A DNA stretch of 35,804 bases from Gammaproteobacteria bacterium (lineage in GTDB: Bacteria > Pseudomonadota > Gammaproteobacteria > GCA-2400775). Location of the stretch: positions 563 to 36,366 of the forward strand of contig NVRF01000003.1 of the NCBI GenBank assembly GCA_002400775.1, given 5' to 3'. The notes under the pieces were generated by a model. That model made no database searches and had not been told where the DNA came from. It saw only the letters and a list, made by a program, of their open reading frames with translations. Position numbers and translations under genes: made by a program. Below, piece after piece: positions 30,219 through 35,804 of the stretch. Position 1 is the stretch's first letter, and each line of letters starts with the position of its first letter.

Positions 30219-30270
30219 GCATAGCACTAATACGTCTTATTTTGTCATCAGTGCCGCCACATCACCAATG

Positions 30271-31896
30271 CTACAATCGGACGATACTGTCATCATCTTC
30301 ATCATCTTCATCTTCATCTTCATCTTCATCTTCATCTTCGTCTTCGAAATCATTGAAGCTGAAGCCGAAATCATCATCTTCAAATTCAACTTCATCGGCA
30401 ATACCATCGGCGGGATTCTCATCGTCGATTTCGACAATGCTACCAATTGCCACCCGACTGAAGAATTCGTTGGCGCTGATATCATCATCGTCGTCTTCAA
30501 ATTCGGTTTGACCATCGATAGTGAAGGTCACACCAAGCAATGTGACTGATTGCGCAGCAGCGTCGAAGGACTGTATTGGAGCTTGTATCTCGATGTCACC
30601 ATCATCGTCATCTTCACGCTCAATCTCACTGGCAAAGACATTGCCGCCGACCAGATAGCCTTCAATCTCAAGAAAGTCACCCGTGCGAACATCACTAATA
30701 TTAAATTGCGATCTGTTGTCATCATCGTCGTCTTCATCTTCAAATTGTGTGCTGAAGTTAACGTTGACATCAATGCTTTGCGAGTTAGGAAACATCATGG
30801 TGATGACGTTGTTAACCGGATCGACTGCCTGTACCCGGGATTCTATTTCAACACTGCCACGGCGCTGGTCTATTCTTTCAGCCATCAGAACACCATTTAC
30901 CCGCCTACCCTCGACCTGAATGACTGCGCCATTTGCCAGATTTTCACCCAGGCGTCTGGGCGAAAATCTGGCGCCACTGGCATCAACTCGCTGATTACCG
31001 ATATTGAACTCAGCGTTGCTAACATAATTGTTGACGCTGCCATTAATGCTGAAGTTGAAGTCGTCAAAATCATCACCAAAGCTTTCATCTTCAATTTCGC
31101 GGGCGTTGATCGTGGTAGCATCCAACGCGGCGATGGTACCTTCGACCTCTACTGTTAATCCATTGGCGATCATATCGTTAGGAAGATCATCAAGGACAGT
31201 GCTGCCATCAACATTAACTGTGATGGAGGCATTTGGCGCTAGCCTTAGAACAAAGCTACTACCATTATAATTTTCAACAACACCGTGCGCCTCGACTTCG
31301 CTTAAATTTGGTGAAAATGATACTCCATCAAGCGCAACATAAGTCGCACGCAACACACCAGTAGTGTCAAAAAATCCACTAATGTCCAAACGATTATTCA
31401 TAGCCACGTTGGCAAAGGTAACCCCACTGCGAAAGACCGTTGATCTCTCGTCAACGGCAACGGTGACACCCAGCACAGAAAAGGTTTTTACCGTGCCATC
31501 AACATTGGGAGCCGGGTTTGTTGCGACCGGGCCTTCAATAACGCTATCAAAGCGAATATTACGGGCGTTACCAGTACGGCTACCGTCAGCGTCACGTGTA
31601 TTGGCCGTACCGTCAACGTGCACGATCATACCCAGCGCTAAATCGTTTTCACTCGCTGGCATATCGTCAATCATGATATTGGCGTCATCTGTATTAAACC
31701 GAATGCCATTAACAAAAACACTACCAAAGCCGGTGATTGCGCCATTCGCACTGACACCCGTGCCAGCAACATCGGAAAAATCTTCACTCACGCCGCCGCC
31801 TCCACCGCCACAGGCGTATAAAACACTGGCAGCAACAATCGATAGTGATCCGTATTTAAGTTTTCTGTTCATCGTTTTTCTAGCATATGTTTTCAT
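30271..31896 (-). CDS. DUF5666 repeat lipoprotein with Glu-Asp tail (copy A)
   Basis: A 541-residue predicted lipoprotein. The lipobox VLYA-Cys29 is followed by a run of six Gly. The body consists of about five repeating beta-rich segments of 70-90 residues, each with forms of V.V(D/E)G and LxxGxxVxVxG (for example GFGSVFVNGIRFNTDDA; LALGMIVHVDGTAN; MIANGLTVEVEGTI; GAVIQVEGRRVNG), as in DUF5666 proteins. Acidic patches occur in the middle (FEDEDDDDDN) and at the end, (ED)n then IVRL. ATG 31896 with AAGGA is used; MNRKL eight residues later equals the start of copy B. It aligns end to end with copy B. Function unknown; cation binding by the acidic segments is a guess. Confidence 0.85.
   Translation of the reverse strand: MKTYARKTMNRKLKYGSLSIVAASVLYACGGGGGGVSEDFSDVAGTGVSANGAITGFGSVFVNGIRFNTDDANIMIDDMPASENDLALGMIVHVDGTANTRDADGSRTGNARNIRFDSVIEGPVATNPAPNVDGTVKTFSVLGVTVAVDERSTVFRSGVTFANVAMNNRLDISGFFDTTGVLRATYVALDGVSFSPNLSEVEAHGVVENYNGSSFVLRLAPNASITVNVDGSTVLDDLPNDMIANGLTVEVEGTIAALDATTINAREIEDESFGDDFDDFNFSINGSVNNYVSNAEFNIGNQRVDASGARFSPRRLGENLANGAVIQVEGRRVNGVLMAERIDQRRGSVEIESRVQAVDPVNNVITMMFPNSQSIDVNVNFSTQFEDEDDDDDNRSQFNISDVRTGDFLEIEGYLVGGNVFASEIEREDDDDGDIEIQAPIQSFDAAAQSVTLLGVTFTIDGQTEFEDDDDDISANEFFSRVAIGSIVEIDDENPADGIADEVEFEDDDFGFSFNDFEDEDEDEDEDEDEDDEDDDSIVRL
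30291..30346 (-). repeat. Triplet run encoding the Glu-Asp tail of copy A
   Basis: About 18 consecutive ATC/TTC/GTC triplets (plus strand) encode alternating Asp and Glu in copy A. The core is a near-perfect ATCTTC hexamer repeat, a likely site of replication slippage in steps of whole codons. The antisense frame reads poly-Ser or poly-Phe/Ile and is not a gene. Confidence 0.85.
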
Positions 31897-31918
31897 GGTT
31901 CATTCCTTATATTTTTCA

Positions 31919-31980
31919 TCAAGAAAGAGAGCGTATTATCGTACTAATACATCCCTGGTAGACTCCTAGATTGACATAGG
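31919..31980 (-). pseudogene. Relic of the 3' end of a DUF6502 gene
   Basis: A TGA at 31919-31921 lies exactly 22 nt upstream of the copy A start, as the DUF6502 stop lies 22 nt upstream of copy B. The preceding bases, read on the minus strand, align with the last codons of that gene (TATTAGTACGATAATAC against TATTACTACGACAATAC, then TTTCTTGA against TTTCTTAA), with a 4-base indel. It appears to be the residue of a second DUF6502 copy. Confidence 0.55.
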
Positions 31981-32158
31981 AAATCTGTTTATAGTTATTA
32001 TCATCTTCCTGAAACACTGCCACCGTCACTCAAAGCAGCGTGCAAAAATCCAATGAACTCAGATCTAAAATATTCCATAACTCAATGTCACTATACGTAA
32101 ATAAGATGAAGGATCGCCTAACAAAAAGATTAAGAATAAATTAAGGGAGATGAAGATT

Positions 32159-32284
32159 ATGGCTTTTCATCAGACCACTTTAGCTCAAGAAATCGTGGCA
32201 ACAATTAAAGAAATTGATTCGGTCACTTTCAGCAGAGACAGCGTTAATAATATATCGATACATAAAAAATACCCACTACGATAA
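32159..32284 (+). CDS. Possible small protein of 41 residues
   Basis: An open frame on the opposite strand within the 525-bp gap between the DUF5666 copies. AAGGGAG stands nine bases before ATG 32159 (an in-frame ATG at 32150 is too close). The product begins MAFHQTTLAQEIVATIKEID and ends HKKYPLR, amphipathic but with no family I recognise. Only the ribosome-binding site and the amphipathic helix support it. It could be a chance frame. Confidence 0.25.
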   Translation: MAFHQTTLAQEIVATIKEIDSVTFSRDSVNNISIHKKYPLR

Positions 32285-32375
32285 CTAACACTCGCCCTTT
32301 AGCTGCCTGATACCAACATAATATTTTGATTTTCTTGTTTTAGTTAGTATTTTTAAATGTCAGCTGACAAAATAC

Positions 32376-32402
32376 GTTCGGCGCGGCAACCCCACACCGA
32401 AC
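32376..32402 (-). terminator. Conserved 3' RNA hairpin of DUF5666 copy B
   Basis: GTTCGGCGCGG (32376-32386) and CCACACCGAAC (32392-32402) with a 5-base loop, 19 bases beyond the copy B stop. Two positions mismatch in plus-strand RNA but become G-U pairs in minus-strand RNA, and GUAUUUUG follows. Together with the copy A hairpin this supports a conserved RNA structure. Confidence 0.62.
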
Positions 32403-32421
32403 GCTTAACCTTGATTACAAC

Positions 32422-34002
32422 CTATCTACCATCATCGTCATCGTCATCGTCATCATCGTCGTCGTCATCGTCATCGTCGTCGTCTTCAAAGTCATTGAAG
32501 CTAAAGCCGAAGTCATCGTCATCAAATTCGACTTCATCAGCGATGCCATCTCCGACTCCATTGTCTTCGATTTCAACAACGTCACCGATCATCACCCGGC
32601 GGAAGAATTCGTCGGCGTTGATATCGTTATCGTTATCTTCAAATTCAGTTTGACCGTTAGTGGTGAAGGTTACACCAAGTATTGTGAGCGATGGCACCAT
32701 AGGATCGAAGGCCCCTACCGGACCTTGCAGTTCGATAAAATCATCGTCATCGTCATCGTCATCGTCGCGCTCGACCTCACTGGCAAAAACAGCGCCGCCA
32801 ACCAGATAGCCTTCAATCTCAAGCAAATCATTAATGCGGATATCGTTGATGCTAAATCGCTGTGACCCGTTGTCATCATCGTCATCAAACTGTGTACTAA
32901 AGGTAACGTTGACGTTGATGCTTTGGTTGTTGGGAAACATCATAGTGATGACGTTGTTGGCCGGATCAACTGCCTGAACCCGGGACTCTATTTCAACATT
33001 GCCACGACGCTGTTCAATGCTGTCAGCGATCAGGGTACCGTTCACCACACTGCCCTCAACCTGAACAACCGCGCCATTACCCAAGTTGGCTCCCAGACGT
33101 GCAGGTAAAAAACGAGCGCCACTGGCATTGATCAGCCAACTGCCAATATTGAAGAACTGAGTGTTGCTATTATAATTACTGATGCTGCCCGTGATGCTGA
33201 AGTTATCAACTTCATCGTCGAAGCGTTCCTCTTCCACTTCTCTGGCGTTGATGATGGTTGCATCCAACGATGCGATAGTGCCATCGACTTCGACCTGCAA
33301 TCCATTGGCGATCATATTATTGGGAAGATCAGAAAGGTTAGTGCTGCCATCAACATTGACCATGATGATTACTCCTGGAGCGAGTCTCAAATCAAAGCTG
33401 TTACCGTTAAAGTTCTCAACAACACCACGTGCCTCGACTTCGCTAACACCAGGGAAGAATGCCGGTTCGTCGAGCGCGACATAAGTCGCACGCAACACGC
33501 CGTTAGCGTCAAAAAATCCACTGATGTCCAAATGGTTATTCATAGCCACGTTAGCAAAGGTAACCCCACTGCGAAAGACTGTTGATCTCTCGTCAACGGC
33601 AACCATAACGCCAAGCACTAAAAAGGTTTTTTCTGTACCGTCGGCGTTAGCTTGCGGGCTTGTTGCGACCGAGCCTTCAATGACGCTATCAAAGCGAATG
33701 TTACGGGCGTTACCAGTACGACTACCATCGGCGCCACGTGCATTGGCCGTACCGTCAACGCGCACAACCATACCCAGGGCTAAATCGTTTTCACTTGCTG
33801 GTATGTCGTCGATCATAATATTGGCTCCATCCGTGTCGAATCGAATGCCATTGACAAAGACACTACCAAAACCCGTAATAGCGCCATCGGCACTAATGCC
33901 AGTACCGCCGATACCCGCTGTGTCACCGCCACCGCCACCGCAGGCATATAACACGCTAGCAGCGACAATAGATAGTGATCCGTATGTAAGTTTCCTGTTC
34001 AT
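32422..34002 (-). CDS. DUF5666 repeat lipoprotein with poly-Asp tail (copy B)
   Basis: A 526-residue paralogue of copy A, matching it almost throughout (for example GFGSVFVNGIRFDTDGANIM; NARNIRFDSVIEG; VDERSTVFRSGVTFANVAMNN; VEIESRVQAVDP.NNVITMMFPN). Lipobox VLYA-Cys21 is followed by Gly residues and GIGGTGISADGAITG. It has the same repeated beta-rich modules and a central acidic patch. The C-terminus is FED followed by a run of 18 Asp in all and GR. The ATG at 34002 follows GAGGAAAAT. A longer open frame to 34089 overlaps the upstream DUF6502 gene and is not used. It begins 22 nt after DUF6502, so the two are co-transcribed. Function unknown. Confidence 0.87.
   Translation of the reverse strand: MNRKLTYGSLSIVAASVLYACGGGGGDTAGIGGTGISADGAITGFGSVFVNGIRFDTDGANIMIDDIPASENDLALGMVVRVDGTANARGADGSRTGNARNIRFDSVIEGSVATSPQANADGTEKTFLVLGVMVAVDERSTVFRSGVTFANVAMNNHLDISGFFDANGVLRATYVALDEPAFFPGVSEVEARGVVENFNGNSFDLRLAPGVIIMVNVDGSTNLSDLPNNMIANGLQVEVDGTIASLDATIINAREVEEERFDDEVDNFSITGSISNYNSNTQFFNIGSWLINASGARFLPARLGANLGNGAVVQVEGSVVNGTLIADSIEQRRGNVEIESRVQAVDPANNVITMMFPNNQSINVNVTFSTQFDDDDDNGSQRFSINDIRINDLLEIEGYLVGGAVFASEVERDDDDDDDDDFIELQGPVGAFDPMVPSLTILGVTFTTNGQTEFEDNDNDINADEFFRRVMIGDVVEIEDNGVGDGIADEVEFDDDDFGFSFNDFEDDDDDDDDDDDDDDDDDDGR
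32431..32484 (-). repeat. GAY triplet run encoding 18 Asp in copy B
   Basis: Eighteen consecutive ATC or GTC triplets on the plus strand give GAT/GAC codons, a pure Asp run. The two codons are mixed, so it is less regular than copy A's hexamer repeat, yet still prone to in-frame length change. Confidence 0.9.
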
Positions 34003-34024
34003 GGCATTTTCCTCATATTTTCCA

Positions 34025-34840
34025 TTAAGAAATAGTATTGTCGTAGTAATAAATCCCCATACTGACGTAAGCGTCCTGCTTGACGTCATGAGAACCTTTT
34101 TTAGTTATCTCATGTTGAGAGAGCCAAATATCCAGCTCTTCGAGTAATTGCTGCGCTTTTGCGCGACTAAGTTCCCTAAATTCGGAAAGTGATGATGCCT
34201 CTATAGACACGTTCGACACCTTACGCTGAAAGCGCCGCTGTTCAGGTGCGGCCGTCAGGTTAAAGTCAATAGTCGAGACCAGTTCAGCGCTGTCGGTGCC
34301 GAGAATATTTAAAATATCAACAGGGTCATTACCCGGCAAGTAAGCGTGTTTCAGCAGTTTAACGCTGTCACCTTCCAGCTGAATTGCCTCTGCGTTAGAT
34401 AACACATCAAGCATGGCGCGCACGGGGACATCACCACTGTAATCGCGCACTAAACTGGCAAATGAGGACCGCTCACCTTCAATGGCTAACAGCAACGGCT
34501 GATCATCGCCATTGAGATAACGGGTGTCATTGAGCCAGCCAGCAATCACCCGGGTGGCGCGGTTGTAGCGTTCGTTTACGCCCTGATCGCCGTTCCCATC
34601 AAGTTCAAGCACACGCTTCGATTCTTTGCGTGTCAGACCAGTAAGGGCCGAGATATGAGAGACAGAGGGCTTACGCCCAGGCACGGCAAATTCGGTATTT
34701 GCGGCTTGGACAAAGGCGTGTTTGGCCCATTCAGCGAATTCGCCATAGGACACACCATTGCGCAACAAAATACGCACAAGCGGTTTTAGCAGTTTAAGTA
34801 CAGCTTTTGACAGTGCCAATTTCAGAGATTGATTTTCCAT
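34025..34840 (-). CDS. DUF6502-family protein with helix-turn-helix-like N-terminus
   Basis: A 271-residue soluble protein. The N-terminal third has LKLLKPLVRILLRNGVSYGEFAEWAKHAF-like text (the GVSY.EF...K..FV pattern of DUF6502) and then KPSVSHISALTGLTRKESKRV, which looks like a winged-helix or HTH unit. The middle has VIAGWLNDTRYLN and FASLVRDYSGDVPVRAMLDVL; the end is coiled (LSEFRELSRAKAQQLLEELDIWLSQHE) with a short tail. It is the first gene of the unit with copy B 22 nt downstream; DUF6502 and DUF5666 proteins recur side by side elsewhere to my knowledge. A regulatory role is inference. ATG 34840 is used; the frame is open to 34894. Confidence 0.8.
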   Translation of the reverse strand: MENQSLKLALSKAVLKLLKPLVRILLRNGVSYGEFAEWAKHAFVQAANTEFAVPGRKPSVSHISALTGLTRKESKRVLELDGNGDQGVNERYNRATRVIAGWLNDTRYLNGDDQPLLLAIEGERSSFASLVRDYSGDVPVRAMLDVLSNAEAIQLEGDSVKLLKHAYLPGNDPVDILNILGTDSAELVSTIDFNLTAAPEQRRFQRKVSNVSIEASSLSEFRELSRAKAQQLLEELDIWLSQHEITKKGSHDVKQDAYVSMGIYYYDNTIS

Positions 34841-35008
34841 GTTTGGTAATATATTCCCAAATAAACAAAACCTCAAATAGATATTAGCAATCAACTTCTA
34901 TAGTTTGATAGTTTAAATTCCTAGAGTGCGACAATAAGGAATAGCAAGGGATTATTCTAAAACAAGTGATCTTTTGAAAGCTTATACTTTGACAGGCTCC
35001 TTAGATCA
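34841..35008. promoter_or_regulatory. Leader of the DUF6502-DUF5666 unit
   Basis: An AT-rich stretch of about 170 bases upstream of the DUF6502 start that should contain the unit's promoter on the minus strand. No specific -35/-10 or operator could be picked out. Confidence 0.3.
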
Positions 35009-35228
35009 TCAAGCTAATAAGTCGGTGCCGCCGCCCACATCCTTTGGCTGTCTGGCAAGATCATAGAACTCGAACGAAGCCTTATAAGTCTCGAAAATAG
35101 CCGTATCAAAATCCGGCTTCGCGCATACCCGAAACGCCTTTATCGGTTACTGCAGAGGTTAGTGCCTTAGACGGCTTGATAGCTGAGAACATTGAGACCG
35201 CAGACCCCAATGGCTCAGAGATAAATGG
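35009..35228 (-). pseudogene. Frameshifted coding remnant, unknown family
   Basis: Two minus-strand frames read like one decayed protein end. Near 35228-35105 one frame gives SEPLGSAVSMFSAIKPSKAL and AVTDKGVSGMREAGF then TGA. An overlapping frame takes over as KPDFDTAIFETYKASFEFYD and LARQPKDVGGGTDLLA, ending TGA at 35009-35011. Balanced amino-acid content suggests real former coding sequence. I do not recognise the family. Confidence 0.35.
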
Positions 35229-35233
35229 TTAAA

Positions 35234-35804
35234 TTACGCGGTGATAACATCTGGCTTTCGCCAGAAGCACAGGAGCAAATTGAGCCATCCTGGTTTGGCG
35301 GTTTTACTTTGAGCTGAGAGTCTTAATTTATTGGCTGCCAGCCATTGCATATCTATTACCTTGGCCACACTACTTTCCGATGCACCTAAATAAAGTGTAG
35401 CGGCTGTAGTTTTTTCAATAGTGGGTAAACGTCCTTCCAGGTGGCCGATATTTTCAATGCGGTTACGTAATGCCGGGGTTGGAGCATTCCATTTACATGC
35501 ATTCTCACTCAAAGCATACATCCAGACTATCGCTTCCTGGCTTCCCAGCCATTTTTGCCATAATCGGCTCATCTTGGCACAAGTAATTTGTGCACCGCCA
35601 TTGCGTGACATGTCATGTATTGTCGGCCAGTAACGACATTCTAAATAGTTACTTGTTACAGCAAGTGTGCATATTGTTTCGAGAGCATGATGATCACCAT
35701 TTTTTTCTAAAATATATCTATCTGCAGCCAATATGTCGAGATGCGCCGCATAGGCAGAAACAAATTTATAAAGTGGTGTGTAAATATTGAAGAATACAAC
35801 AAAT
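35234..35804 (-). CDS. 3' part of an unknown gene running off the right edge
   Basis: The frame is open from 35803, the last complete codon in the window, to the TAA at 35234, so at least 189 residues are visible and the 5' end lies outside. The apparent TTG start at 35731 is only an internal codon. The first visible part is hydrophobic (FVVFFNIYTPLYKFVSAYAA) then HLDILAADRYILEKNGDHHA; the rest is mixed with two CR/CK-containing segments, Trp-rich (LWQKWLGSQEAIVWMYAL), ending WRKPDVITA. The ILAADRYILE segment faintly recalls the third-ligand region of membrane M48 peptidases, but no HExxH is visible and I do not assign a function. Confidence 0.6.
   Translation of the reverse strand, partial: FVVFFNIYTPLYKFVSAYAAHLDILAADRYILEKNGDHHALETICTLAVTSNYLECRYWPTIHDMSRNGGAQITCAKMSRLWQKWLGSQEAIVWMYALSENACKWNAPTPALRNRIENIGHLEGRLPTIEKTTAATLYLGASESSVAKVIDMQWLAANKLRLSAQSKTAKPGWLNLLLCFWRKPDVITA

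Noticed and set aside
30242-30511. Poly-Ser plus-strand frame, also 32357-32653
   Set aside because: Antisense of the acidic triplet runs; amino-acid bias is explained by the repeat.

Overview
The window looks like chromosome from a gammaproteobacterium of moderate GC content. The main reasons are the smc-zipA-ligA cluster, an Rsd/AlgQ-type anti-sigma factor, a RelA with gammaproteobacterial C-terminal domains, a DksA with the usual C4 zinc finger, an OprI/Lpp-type alanine-zipper lipoprotein and CysZ. I cannot name a genus. No tRNA, rRNA, CRISPR array or phage module was seen.

Layout. (1) 1-3160: a broken purU (in-frame TGA plus loss of the 3' part), an NfeD/SPFH membrane pair, a short inverted-repeat element and an EamA-type exporter. 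(2) 3339-6853: relA, rsd/algQ and a small orphan protein resembling the C-terminus of flagellar rod/hook proteins. (3) 7002-13484: ligA, zipA and smc, all on the minus strand. (4) 13582-16155, plus strand: queF, an FGGY sugar kinase and cysZ. (5) 16232-18382: two L,D-transpeptidases flanking an Lpp-like lipoprotein that ends in Lys, which looks like a complete module for tethering the outer membrane to peptidoglycan. (6) 18425-20371: a class I aminotransferase directly downstream of a CbbY-like HAD phosphatase. (7) 20555-24312: DksA carrying a long Lys/Ala/Pro histone-H1-like N-terminal tail, acetyl-CoA synthetase and a lipoprotein M48 protease. (8) 24336-27680: an accessory patch with a lone phosphoglycosyl transferase, a decayed IS3-family element and a decayed IS5-family element. 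(9) 28146-29522: a secreted subtilisin-like protease with a (PPxVEE)5 tail. (10) 30191-34840: a DUF6502 gene followed by two tandem DUF5666 lipoproteins with Asp/Glu-rich C-termini. (11) 35009-35804: a decayed coding remnant and the 3' part of a gene running off the right edge.

The most unusual part is the DUF6502-DUF5666-DUF5666 locus. The two lipoproteins are end-to-end paralogues. A relic of the DUF6502 3' end sits exactly 22 nt upstream of the second copy, as the intact gene does upstream of the first, so the duplication included the gene junction. Each copy is followed by a matching 11-bp hairpin whose differences keep base pairing only in minus-strand RNA (one covarying pair and several G-U wobbles). 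Both acidic tails are encoded by GAY/GAR triplet runs that could vary by slippage. Other points worth attention are the RelA with an apparently intact hydrolase HD motif, the H1-tailed DksA and the Lpp/L,D-transpeptidase cluster.
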